Shown here piece after piece: positions 16,818 to 25,148 of a stretch of DNA of 64,000 nt. Position 1 is the stretch's first letter. Each line of letters begins with the position of its first letter. A program made the translations under genes and the position numbers. The notes under the pieces were generated by a model. The model had not been told where the DNA came from. It saw only the letters and a program-made list of their open reading frames with translations, and made no database searches. This stretch comes from an uncultured Prevotella sp. (GTDB taxonomy: Bacteria > Bacteroidota > Bacteroidia > Bacteroidales > Bacteroidaceae): positions 1 through 64,000 of the forward strand of contig UQKO01000009.1 in NCBI GenBank assembly GCA_900541575.1, given 5' to 3'.

Positions 16818-18827
16818 CTAAAACCTATACTTCACACTTATCTTGTAAGCTCTTCCAGGCATGGGGTATCGGCGTATTACTTCATAGCGTTCGTCGAAAG
16901 CATTTTGAATATCGGCTCGGAGCGTAAGTATTCGTTGCTGTCGGAAGCGAAACGTATGGTATACGGCAAATCCCCATTCACTATAGGCTGGCAGATTGGT
17001 GGTTGGCAGATGGTTATTTGTGTTCCATCGTTCGGATGCGAAGCTGACATGAGCCACAAACGATAGCCACGGATTCTCCCACCCTGCTGAGGCACTTCCG
17101 CTATGCACGGGAGTATAAGCTAATTGCTTGTGCCAACTATTATTGCTGGGCGAGGTATGATCAGTGCAGTGGGTAAGCGAATAGTTAAGAGCCAAGAGAA
17201 TGTTTTGTGACTCAGCTAGGCGAAGGGTGGATTGCATGGTAAGGTCTATCCCCACGGTGCGAACATCGCCCAAGTTGGTCATTTTCCAAAGGAATAGGTT
17301 TACGGGAATGCTCACAATGCGATCGCTCACGCGATTATAATAAGCATCGGCTGTCATTGCCAACACCGTCCACCATTTGGCGGGAGCTGCTTGCAACGTA
17401 ACTCCCATAGAGAGTTGACGCGTCAGTTCGGGCTTGAGGTATGTAGAGCCTTGATGATAATAGTAGCTCTCCGTGAAGGTGGGCATACGAAACGATTCCT
17501 TATAGCCGCCGCGCACGTAGAGACAGAATGGACTGCGCAATGCTAACACTGAGGCTGTCAGCGAGGAGAGCAGTCGCTTTGCATCACGAGCAGAAGCGGC
17601 TTTACCAGCAGTCTGATTCCAATACTGATGCATTGCAGCACGTGCTATAAATTGTAAGCGTGAGGTCTTTAGTTGAAGGGAAAGGCTTTGCAACCACGAA
17701 TCACGACTCACATGATTGTCGGTACTGAGATTGCTATTGAGCGAAGCATGGGCATAGTCGGTGGCATAGGCTGCCGTAAGCCACGACAAAAAGGCATACG
17801 AAGCACCTGCCGTGAGATAAGCTTCACGCTGCCAATAGTTTTGATTAAGGCGTCCATTAGGATAGCCTTTGCCCGTATCGGCATACTGACTCGTTTGCCA
17901 ATTATACTTTCCTGCGGCAAACATTTTCCATCTGTTCCATTGCTGTTGCCATCGGCTTTGTACGAAAGCCGTCTGTTCAAGCAAGCACTCATTACTTCCG
18001 TTGACATAATAGTGTACCATGCCAGGTAGGTGGCGATAATTATGATGGAAATAAGCTTTCGAACGGATAGATCCTCCTTGACGCCCCACAAGTTGTATCC
18101 AGTCTATTTCCGTTGTGACACTTTGCATACGGCTATTGTTGCGCCTCCAGTGGGTTGTGGCAACGCCATTTTCTACAGTAAACGGATAGTCGTTATGCGC
18201 AAAGAAGTAGTGCGCCTGCATACCCACGTAACTCCGCTCCGTAATTTTTTTGTTCAGTCCCACATAGGGTGACCATTGGCCAAACGCGCCTTGCACGCCT
18301 TCTGCGACACCATGCCATCGGCGGTCGGAAGGCATTGTTGCCACCGTGGTGAGACTCACCAAGGCAGAGGCAAGCTGACGCACAGGACAGAGGAGTTCCG
18401 CTTGATCGAGCACTTGGAGTTCTATACTGCCTAGTCCCTCCATAGAGAATTGTCCTAGGTCGATTTCTCCTTGTCGGCTATCGCTGACACAAAGTCCATC
18501 GTAACTTACAGCGGTGTGACTAGCGCCAAGTCCGCGAACACTCACAGTCTTGAGACCTCCAGCTCCACCATAGTCGCGCAGATTGACACCTGAGAAACGT
18601 TTCAAAGCATCGCCCATATCGGTAATGCCACGTAGAGTGAATGCGGTAGAATCAAGTCGCTGCACGGATACGGGTGTGCTGACACCTACCACTCGCCGTG
18701 CAGCGGTGACTTCTGCCGTACCCAACGAATCGGGTACACTAGGGTGAGCGGCCACACTGAAGAGCATAGCAACGAGCAGATGCATAAAATGGGAATTTAG
18801 AATTTTTGAAGGGGGCATAGGTTGCAT
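16818..18827 (-). CDS. btuB: TonB-dependent cobalamin receptor BtuB
   Basis: BtuB imports cobalamin across the outer membrane using TonB energy. The 669-residue protein has a signal peptide, a plug domain (about 35-160, with LGTAEVTAARRV, VNLRDYGGAGGLKTVSVRGLG and SVSYDG-like SHTAVSYDG) and a 22-strand-type barrel ending in the aromatic terminus YKISVKYRF. ATG 18827, 18818 or 18785 are possible starts; the last gives MHLLVAMLFSVAAH, a compact signal peptide. It lacks the CarboxypepD-like N-terminal extension of SusC proteins. A cobalamin riboswitch precedes it and btuG follows, which fixes the substrate as a corrinoid. Confidence 0.9.
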   Translation of the reverse strand: MQPMPPSKILNSHFMHLLVAMLFSVAAHPSVPDSLGTAEVTAARRVVGVSTPVSVQRLDSTAFTLRGITDMGDALKRFSGVNLRDYGGAGGLKTVSVRGLGASHTAVSYDGLCVSDSRQGEIDLGQFSMEGLGSIELQVLDQAELLCPVRQLASALVSLTTVATMPSDRRWHGVAEGVQGAFGQWSPYVGLNKKITERSYVGMQAHYFFAHNDYPFTVENGVATTHWRRNNSRMQSVTTEIDWIQLVGRQGGSIRSKAYFHHNYRHLPGMVHYYVNGSNECLLEQTAFVQSRWQQQWNRWKMFAAGKYNWQTSQYADTGKGYPNGRLNQNYWQREAYLTAGASYAFLSWLTAAYATDYAHASLNSNLSTDNHVSRDSWLQSLSLQLKTSRLQFIARAAMHQYWNQTAGKAASARDAKRLLSSLTASVLALRSPFCLYVRGGYKESFRMPTFTESYYYHQGSTYLKPELTRQLSMGVTLQAAPAKWWTVLAMTADAYYNRVSDRIVSIPVNLFLWKMTNLGDVRTVGIDLTMQSTLRLAESQNILLALNYSLTHCTDHTSPSNNSWHKQLAYTPVHSGSASAGWENPWLSFVAHVSFASERWNTNNHLPTTNLPAYSEWGFAVYHTFRFRQQRILTLRADIQNAFDERYEVIRRYPMPGRAYKISVKYRF

Positions 18828-19011
18828 AGTAGCTTTCGCTTTATAGGATCGCGGCTACTCTTCCTTTACTCTCAACATATTTATCCCTTCCTCCTCGGGA
18901 ATGAGACAAATGGCAAACACAGAGTTTTCATCGGTATAATACTATAAGTATAGACAGATTCTTTCTACGCAAGAGATTGCGTCCTCACTTATAATTATCA
19001 ACTAACGCATG

Positions 19012-19186
19012 TGCTTGGCAGCGGCAGGTATTCTGGCTCATCCCCTTTGCCGCTCGCCTTCCCGCTTCAGAATCGCAAGTAGAAGTGTTCCGAAACAGTG
19101 GCCAATCGTGAGCGGCAACGTTGTGAGTAGGACATACAGCAGCGGGACTGCACGAGAATTTCACTCGTTTCCCTAATCCGTTGCGA
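19012..19186 (-). promoter_or_regulatory. Cobalamin riboswitch upstream of btuB
   Basis: Read on the minus strand, the segment shows the expected order: GGGAAACGAGTGAAATTC, CAGTCCCGCTGCTGTA, GCCACTG, GGGAAGGCGAGCGGC, and the B12 box GATGAGCCAGAATACCTGCC (complement of about 19023-19042). It lies between a promoter at 19190-19197 and btuB, leaving about 190 bases for an expression platform. It should lower btuB-btuG expression when B12 is plentiful. Confidence 0.93.
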
Positions 19187-19189
19187 GTG

Positions 19190-19197
19190 CAAAGTTA
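19190..19197 (-). promoter_or_regulatory. -7 promoter element for the btuB riboswitch RNA
   Basis: The complement reads TAACTTTG, a strong match to the Bacteroidetes -7 element. It is placed a few bases before the first conserved riboswitch bases. No clear TTTG is found at -33. Confidence 0.55.
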
Positions 19198-19277
19198 ACT
19201 TTTCTTGCGGAGTTATTCACGAAATACCATAGAAAAAGCCGCAAACTACGTGAATAGTTTGCGGCTTTACAATTCAG

Positions 19278-19352
19278 TCGGGGTGACTGGATTCGAACCA
19301 GCGACCACACGCCCCCCAGACGCGTACTCTAACCGGGCTGAGCTACACCCCG
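19278..19352 (-). tRNA. tRNA-Pro (GGG anticodon)
   Basis: On the minus strand the 75-base sequence folds as a cloverleaf: acceptor CGGGGTG paired with CACCCCG, D-stem GCTC/GAGT, anticodon loop CTGGGGG with anticodon GGG, and T-loop GGTTCGAATCC, with discriminator A. The 3' CCA is not encoded. Confidence 0.95.
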
Positions 19353-19363
19353 AATTGCGAGTG

Positions 19364-19395
19364 CAAAAGTACGCTTTTCCTTTGATATGAGCAAA
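19364..19395 (-). promoter_or_regulatory. Bacteroidetes promoter for tRNA-Pro
   Basis: On the minus strand TTTG (complement of 19392-19395) is followed after exactly 20 nt by TACTTTTG (complement of 19364-19371), about 10 bases before the tRNA 5' end. Confidence 0.7.
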
Positions 19396-19543
19396 TAAAG
19401 TGGGCGCTTTTTTTGTTTTTTCGCATTAGCAATGCTTTGAACTATGATTTACTGAAGTTTCGAATCTTACATGAATAAGACAGAGATTTCACCCCATACT
19501 TAATTCTGACTCACACTTCATTTTATCAGAGATGAAGCAATCC

Positions 19544-20956
19544 CTACTCCTCGCCAGCAAAGAGAGGATCCCAGGCGGGAAGTTTCGTGGGCGATTGCTT
19601 GAGTAGTTCGAGCGTCTGAGCGGGCACATATTTCTTGTCCACCACGAGGCGGAACATATACTCATCAAACCATTGGTCGGTCATAATCAAATGCCCTTTA
19701 TAGCCCGATGAGGCACCCCATGAGTTTTCCACCATCCATTTACTAGGCTTTCCTTCCTTGTCGAGATCCACAGCCATAAGCGTCATGGCATGGCTAGAGG
19801 CCGAGGCAAAGGTTTGTATTCGTTCAGCCTTTGTCATGGGAAACTGCGTATTGAATAGAGACTCGTAGTCGTAATTGCGGAGCGAGAGCACTCCCGTATT
19901 TGAATCGAGATATTTACCCACGTCGCATGAGAAGTACATCATTGTAGAATCCTTGATAGAGGCGATAGCTAAGGGCTTGATTTCCTCCATGGGAAGGTTG
20001 AGATAGGTCCACTGCAAACCATCGTAAGAGTGACGGTCCATATCAATTGTATAAGTCTTATGATAAGGACGAGAGGGATCGTTCATCACCATGACATAAG
20101 TCTGCTTCAAGTCATTGCCCACATATTCCTTGTAAAACTCTTGCGGAGTGAAAGTCTTCGTCTCGCCCAAAGCCTTGCCGCTAGCATCACGCAAAGTATA
20201 AGTGAAATGCTGCACGGGCTCGCCCAAACAGATGGTCAGAATGTGATAGATGGTGCCGAGCATTTGGAGTTTCTGCTTCTCGAGTTCTGTCGACTTCTTT
20301 CCAGCTGCCGATAGCTTGCGCAGCGTTAGACCATATTCGCGAAGCTTCAAGCTCAATATATTGGCCATGCGCGAAGTGTTGTTGGCATTATACGATTCGG
20401 GCATTACGTCAGCGGGCACAAGGCCATATTTGCTCACCACATCAATCACGCCACAAAATGTTCCGCCATCCGACAATGGATTTTTGAAGAGCCAATCGTT
20501 GAGTTGATCGCTCATAGGCTTCTTGGCATTGTCTATTACGGCTTGGAGAAAAAGATTGGACTTCTCTAGTTGATCGTAGAAGAAACTATAGCTTTGTGAA
20601 AACTGGAAATCGCCCAATCCATACTGACGAATCATCTGTGAACGCATCACGTTAAGACCAGTAAAGAGCCAGCAACGACCCGAACTTTTCTGGTCAGTGA
20701 TGCCCTTTGAGGGCACTTCATTGCTGAAGTGACGATCGGTGGCATCGGGATTATTAGCTTGTGTAGCTAATTGGTTGATGCTTGTGCCAGCTAGGGCATT
20801 GCGCAGCGCACGGTCGGCATTGGTCGTGGGATGACTCTTGCGCATCTGCTGCAGCATTTCTGCAGTGATACCACCGCGACCCACGGAGACTGTGGGCTGT
20901 GCACTCACACTCAGCGCAGAGACGCAGAGAAGAAGGGAAAGGAGAGGTTTGATCAT
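19544..20956 (-). CDS. pepC: Secreted C1B peptidase (aminopeptidase C / bleomycin hydrolase family)
   Basis: This papain-fold cysteine peptidase family trims peptides from the N-terminus. The 470-residue protein has a signal peptide (1-20, MIKPLLSLLLCVSALSVSAQ), so it acts outside the cytoplasm, unlike classical PepC. The active-site Cys lies in KSSGRCWLFTG (Cys about 95), the His in SSHAMTLMAVD (about 385) and the Asn in MVENSWG (about 407). Substrate could be host or dietary peptides. It stands alone between tRNA-Pro and the envelope cluster. Confidence 0.9.
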   Translation of the reverse strand: MIKPLLSLLLCVSALSVSAQPTVSVGRGGITAEMLQQMRKSHPTTNADRALRNALAGTSINQLATQANNPDATDRHFSNEVPSKGITDQKSSGRCWLFTGLNVMRSQMIRQYGLGDFQFSQSYSFFYDQLEKSNLFLQAVIDNAKKPMSDQLNDWLFKNPLSDGGTFCGVIDVVSKYGLVPADVMPESYNANNTSRMANILSLKLREYGLTLRKLSAAGKKSTELEKQKLQMLGTIYHILTICLGEPVQHFTYTLRDASGKALGETKTFTPQEFYKEYVGNDLKQTYVMVMNDPSRPYHKTYTIDMDRHSYDGLQWTYLNLPMEEIKPLAIASIKDSTMMYFSCDVGKYLDSNTGVLSLRNYDYESLFNTQFPMTKAERIQTFASASSHAMTLMAVDLDKEGKPSKWMVENSWGASSGYKGHLIMTDQWFDEYMFRLVVDKKYVPAQTLELLKQSPTKLPAWDPLFAGEE

Positions 20957-21040
20957 ATATGAATAATGTTGTTTGTAATTCTAATTGAAGAATATTCGTT
21001 CGCCAACGAGCGTTCTACTCAAAGGAGAGCATACACGGAA

Positions 21041-22003
21041 TTAGGGCTTCTGATTATACGGCTGAAGCAGAACTACATAGCGGTCGAAAGCGCGATTGGT
21101 CAAAACGAAGAATACGAACGCCGTGACTAGTCCGCCAAACACATCGACTAGATAGTGGGCCTGAATATAGACTGTGGCGCAGCATAGGAAGAAGTAGAAT
21201 GGTAATGCACCATAAAAAAGTATACGCCGAATGCGCCAAAGCAAGAGCATGAGCACCGTGCTCATACCCACATGACTCGATGGAAAGGCTGCCGTGGGAC
21301 GTTCACCCGACTGCTGAGTGGATTCCACCAAGTTGCGAAAGAATCCATCGGGACCAGGCGAGATGGCTAGTTCTGTGTGATAACGGAAATAGTCGTTCAT
21401 ATGAGGGAAATGTCCGCTTTGGATGACTTCTTGCCCTACGGCATGGAAATAATATTGCGGACCAGCTACGGGCAAGAATAGATAGATGAGATAATAAAGA
21501 AAAAAGCTTGCTAATACCACAAAGGCCGTGCGTGAGAACTGCTCTTTCCGCCCAAAAAGTGGAGCCAATACGGTGAGTAATATGAGTGGGTAGTAGGCAA
21601 AGTAGCCCATGTGGAAAAGTTCGCTCCAAAGCTTTTGAGGCAACCATTGTGAAAACGTAATGGAGGGCTGACAGCCGAAAAGAGCGGCATCGGCTGCAGC
21701 AAACACGTGGTCGAGGTTGGGGAATAGCTGACAAAACTCGTACGTATCAGGATACCAATAACCTAGGAGCGAGAGCGGAAATATGTAGCGAAGAAACAGT
21801 ATATACTTGTTAGGCCGTATTTGGAAGAAAATCCAAAACATGGCCATGCCCCCCACTACGAAACCACGTCCCTCAAGCAACTGCAAGGGTGAACTCATTC
21901 GCGACCAAAAGAAGAGGATGAGTACGGAGGTGAAGAACGTATAAAGCAGGGTGCATACTTCTACGCCTAAGAGTATATGGTGGGTGCGTGGAAAAGTAGT
22001 CAT
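21041..22003 (-). CDS. PAP2-superfamily membrane phosphatase/transferase (Aur1-like)
   Basis: The protein of about 320 residues has six or more hydrophobic helices. It carries the PAP2 signatures AAFPSSHVGMSTVL (with the catalytic His) and AHYLVDVFGGL (second His and Asp). The overall layout resembles eukaryotic inositol-phosphorylceramide synthases and bacterial relatives rather than short PAP2 phosphatases. I chose ATG 22003 (MTTFPRTHH); a longer frame to 22039 adds a weak N-terminus. It follows an epimerase, a sulfatase-fold transferase and an ABC exporter on the same strand, so an envelope lipid role is likely. The actual substrate is unknown. Confidence 0.75.
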   Translation of the reverse strand: MTTFPRTHHILLGVEVCTLLYTFFTSVLILFFWSRMSSPLQLLEGRGFVVGGMAMFWIFFQIRPNKYILFLRYIFPLSLLGYWYPDTYEFCQLFPNLDHVFAAADAALFGCQPSITFSQWLPQKLWSELFHMGYFAYYPLILLTVLAPLFGRKEQFSRTAFVVLASFFLYYLIYLFLPVAGPQYYFHAVGQEVIQSGHFPHMNDYFRYHTELAISPGPDGFFRNLVESTQQSGERPTAAFPSSHVGMSTVLMLLLWRIRRILFYGALPFYFFLCCATVYIQAHYLVDVFGGLVTAFVFFVLTNRAFDRYVVLLQPYNQKP

Positions 22004-22096
22004 ATATAAATTAATAGGGCTATTTGCGGTAAAAACCAATAATAAAAGTGTAGTAAAGAGAGGGCAAATGTGTATTCAATGGCTATTCGGAAGATA

Positions 22097-23095
22097 TTAC
22101 ACCTGAGAGCCAAAGGTTGCTTTTACTCCTCGACTAAGTGGCCATTCGGGATGGTAGCCCAACTGCTCTTGAGCAGGGCGAATATCGCAACGCCAATTAC
22201 GCTGACGCATGATGCGGTATTTGTCTGAATTGAGTGTAGAGAGTGTACCTGTAAGGCGAGCCAAGCGTTCGGCTCCCCAACTCACCACACGCAACACCCA
22301 TAGGGGGGCTTTGATATGGAGCACGTGGCGCACGCCTAACTCCTCTTGAATGAGATCGCTAAAGGCACGACTAGAATATTCCTGGCCATCGGTAAGGAAA
22401 TATACACTACCCCGCTTACCACGACTGAGAGCTAGGAAGGCAGCTTGCACGAGATCGGCCACGTAGATAAAAGTAATTACTTGCCGACGATAACCCACGG
22501 CAAAGTCAACGTGCCGACGAATGCTGTCGGCCATGAGCGCATAGTCGCGTTCGCGCGGACCATATACGCCTGTGGGGCGAAGCACCACATAATTTAATCC
22601 TTCTATCTCGCTAAGATAGCTCTCTGCTAAGAGTTTGGAAGCGCCATAGGCCGTATTAGGACGGGGATGATCTTGGAGCGATATGGGGTGATAGTCTGTC
22701 TCGGCCACAGGTCCCATCACGCTGAGCGAACTAATAAACACGAAACGTCCGTCAGCGGCCAAGGCTCCCGTGAGCACAAGGGCTTCAGCCAAATACTTCG
22801 TTCCCTCGGCATTGACGCTGAAGAACTGTTGGGGATGGCGACACTTGGTGGCTCCCGCAGCATGGATTACATGGGCAAAGGATCCGTTTTCCTTCCGATG
22901 AGCTTCGAGTTGAGTTGTCAAAACGGAAAGATTCGAGAAATCTAGTGTAAGAAAATGGATGCGTGGGTCTTGCAAGTAGCGGCGGCTACTGCTCTTGCGC
23001 ACAGCAGCCCATACTTCCATTCCCTCTTGCAGCGCATGCTCCACGAGGAAACTGCCTATAAAGCCTGAAGCTCCGGTGATGAGTATCTTTTCCAA
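22097..23095 (-). CDS. NAD-dependent epimerase/dehydratase (extended SDR)
   Basis: An extended short-chain dehydrogenase of about 332 residues. It begins with the Rossmann motif EKILITGASGFIGSFLVEHA, followed by HVIHAAGATK, FVFISSLSVMG and the catalytic YGASKLLAE. The reading frame extends to a GTG at 23158, but the extra 21 residues are basic and unlike the family, so I place the start at TTG 23095, just before EKILITGASG. Relatives act on nucleotide sugars, sterol-like lipids or ceramide precursors. With a PAP2 enzyme directly after it, a lipid or surface glycan substrate is plausible but unproven. Confidence 0.8.
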   Translation of the reverse strand: MEKILITGASGFIGSFLVEHALQEGMEVWAAVRKSSSRRYLQDPRIHFLTLDFSNLSVLTTQLEAHRKENGSFAHVIHAAGATKCRHPQQFFSVNAEGTKYLAEALVLTGALAADGRFVFISSLSVMGPVAETDYHPISLQDHPRPNTAYGASKLLAESYLSEIEGLNYVVLRPTGVYGPRERDYALMADSIRRHVDFAVGYRRQVITFIYVADLVQAAFLALSRGKRGSVYFLTDGQEYSSRAFSDLIQEELGVRHVLHIKAPLWVLRVVSWGAERLARLTGTLSTLNSDKYRIMRQRNWRCDIRPAQEQLGYHPEWPLSRGVKATFGSQV

Positions 23096-23185
23096 ATGAT
23101 AATGTCGTTTTTTAGAAAACCTGTGTTTTATATCCAACTCCCCCAAAATGGGATGCACAAGATAATCTTCTTTGTAGTAGACTCC

Positions 23186-25090
23186 TTATTGCATACGTCC
23201 AAGATAGTCATAGGCCGTCTGCAAAAAAGCCTTGACAGCTTGCACACGCTGCGGAGAATGGTGTGGATGCTCTACGATAGGTTCCGCGGGCTTCGCCAAG
23301 ATATTGAGAGCAGAAAATCCCGTTGCATCTTTCCACGAAATGCCTTCGGGCCAAGCATGTACGGCCGAAGGATGCGTGTAGGTGGTACTTAGTACGTCGC
23401 GACTAAGAGGAAAATCGCGGTGAGTTATGCCGAGCTGACCAAGGAGTGTGGCTGCTAGGTCAGTCTGATTGCAAAGTGTATGGATTTCACGATGTCTGCT
23501 TATGGCTCCTCCCGTCCATATAATAGGGATATGATTGCGTCTCTCGTCGGTTTCTTGTATACCCTCTGGATAGGATATGCCGTGGTCGGGCAAAAAGACG
23601 ATGAGCGTATGTTCCCAAGCCTTCGTTTGTCGCAAGCGGCTGATAAACCTTCCGATGCAATCATCGAGATAAGCCATTGAATTGGCCACAGGGTCGTGCT
23701 TGAGCCGATTGTAGGGAACTCCCCAAGGCTCATGACTCGCTAGAGTGAGGAAGCCCATGTGCCAAGGTTGGTGTTCGGGCATTCGGATGATGCGCTGATA
23801 AAGGGTGTCGAAAGTTATGCGGTCGGTCACTCCCCAATTATGAGTGTGGCGCACGCTAGCAGGAAAGGCTTCTTCGCCGTTGATGCACTCATAGCCCGTG
23901 CTTTGCAAGTAGCCGTGTGTGTTGGTAAAGTTGATGTCGCCACCATAAAGAAAACTCGTTGTGTAGCCCGCTCGTTTCAGCGATGAGGCTATGCTCGGAA
24001 GCCTATCACAGAGAGCGGGTAGCTTCATTACGCTCAAATCGGGAAAAGCCGGACAGCCACTCAGCGTACATACCATGCCTCGATCGGTACGGAAAGAATT
24101 AGCGTATACTTCTGTAAACACCACGCCCTCAGAGGCTAAACGATTGAGATGAGGCGTGACAGTGGGGTCGGCCAAAGAATCTACGGCATGAACGAATGTT
24201 CCACCACAGCCTTCCATCAACACGATAAGTACATTAGGACGATTATCTCGAAGCAGCCTTAGCGAATCGGGCACATGGCTCTCACGGCTATAATGGAGCG
24301 AAGAGAATATGCGCTGACGTTCGGCTTCGGAGAAAAAACGACCCTCTTTCTTAAAGTTGCGTGTTTTGGCCGACGACGATACGAGACTAAAGAGTGGATT
24401 GACAGCCGTATGATTAAGAAAAGGCGTATTGCTAAAATAGACCATTCCCACATTGGCCGTGCTCTTCCCCACTCCACCTCGAATGGCTAAAAAGAGAATA
24501 CCACCACATACGAGCCATACGAGACTGAAGCCCAAACGGGGAAGCCAATGATTCTCTTTTCGCGAGCTACGAACTACAGCTTCAGAACGAGGGAGTGCCA
24601 CCGCCGTGGCAAAATAATAGAAAGCTACGGCCACTAGAATGACGGATAATGTGGCATAGAGGGCAAAAGATGTAGAGACGCTTGAGAGTGCGCCCTGCGG
24701 CTGACCGAGATAGGTCCACACCGTGGCATCAAGTTTCATTCCCCAAAAGCTATACAGACAAGCATCGCCCACAAAGACGAGAGCTACCACTATGCCAATC
24801 ACTCCAGCCCATACCCTAAATAGCAACGACCACTTTCCCCATCCTCGCCATAATGCTACGACAGATAGCAACCATACAGGGGCACATACATAGCCCGCCG
24901 TAGCGAGGTCAAGCGGCAATCCGTGCCACATGGCCGAGAGTACATCTATGACACTAGCATTGCCTCTCACCGCTGCTGGTTGAGCCACAACAAAGAGCGG
25001 CTTGGCCACAACGAATAGCACCACGCAAAGAGCGTAGAGCATAATGAGGCGTAAGGCTTGAAAGAAAAGGAGGTGAGTAAATCGTTTCAT
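23186..25090 (-). CDS. LTA-synthase-like membrane sulfatase-fold transferase
   Basis: The 634-residue protein has about five N-terminal membrane helices (to about 175) and a periplasmic alkaline-phosphatase/sulfatase-fold domain from about 280. That domain starts RPNVLIVLMEGCGGTFV, with the metal-binding Glu, and continues with SFRTDRGMVCTLSG (likely nucleophile Thr), ASHEPWGVPY and FLPDHGISYPEG (Asp-His metal ligands). Such proteins transfer phosphoglycerol or phosphoethanolamine to lipids or glycans, as LtaS and OpgB do. It stands between an ABC exporter and an epimerase, 27 bases before the latter's longer frame, in an apparent operon. The transferred group is not predictable. Confidence 0.82.
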   Translation of the reverse strand: MKRFTHLLFFQALRLIMLYALCVVLFVVAKPLFVVAQPAAVRGNASVIDVLSAMWHGLPLDLATAGYVCAPVWLLSVVALWRGWGKWSLLFRVWAGVIGIVVALVFVGDACLYSFWGMKLDATVWTYLGQPQGALSSVSTSFALYATLSVILVAVAFYYFATAVALPRSEAVVRSSRKENHWLPRLGFSLVWLVCGGILFLAIRGGVGKSTANVGMVYFSNTPFLNHTAVNPLFSLVSSSAKTRNFKKEGRFFSEAERQRIFSSLHYSRESHVPDSLRLLRDNRPNVLIVLMEGCGGTFVHAVDSLADPTVTPHLNRLASEGVVFTEVYANSFRTDRGMVCTLSGCPAFPDLSVMKLPALCDRLPSIASSLKRAGYTTSFLYGGDINFTNTHGYLQSTGYECINGEEAFPASVRHTHNWGVTDRITFDTLYQRIIRMPEHQPWHMGFLTLASHEPWGVPYNRLKHDPVANSMAYLDDCIGRFISRLRQTKAWEHTLIVFLPDHGISYPEGIQETDERRNHIPIIWTGGAISRHREIHTLCNQTDLAATLLGQLGITHRDFPLSRDVLSTTYTHPSAVHAWPEGISWKDATGFSALNILAKPAEPIVEHPHHSPQRVQAVKAFLQTAYDYLGRMQ

Positions 25091-25148
25091 TTGGTAAGAC
25101 GCGAATATGCAAATGACCTAGAATGTATCACTTCTAGTTTTTATACTT

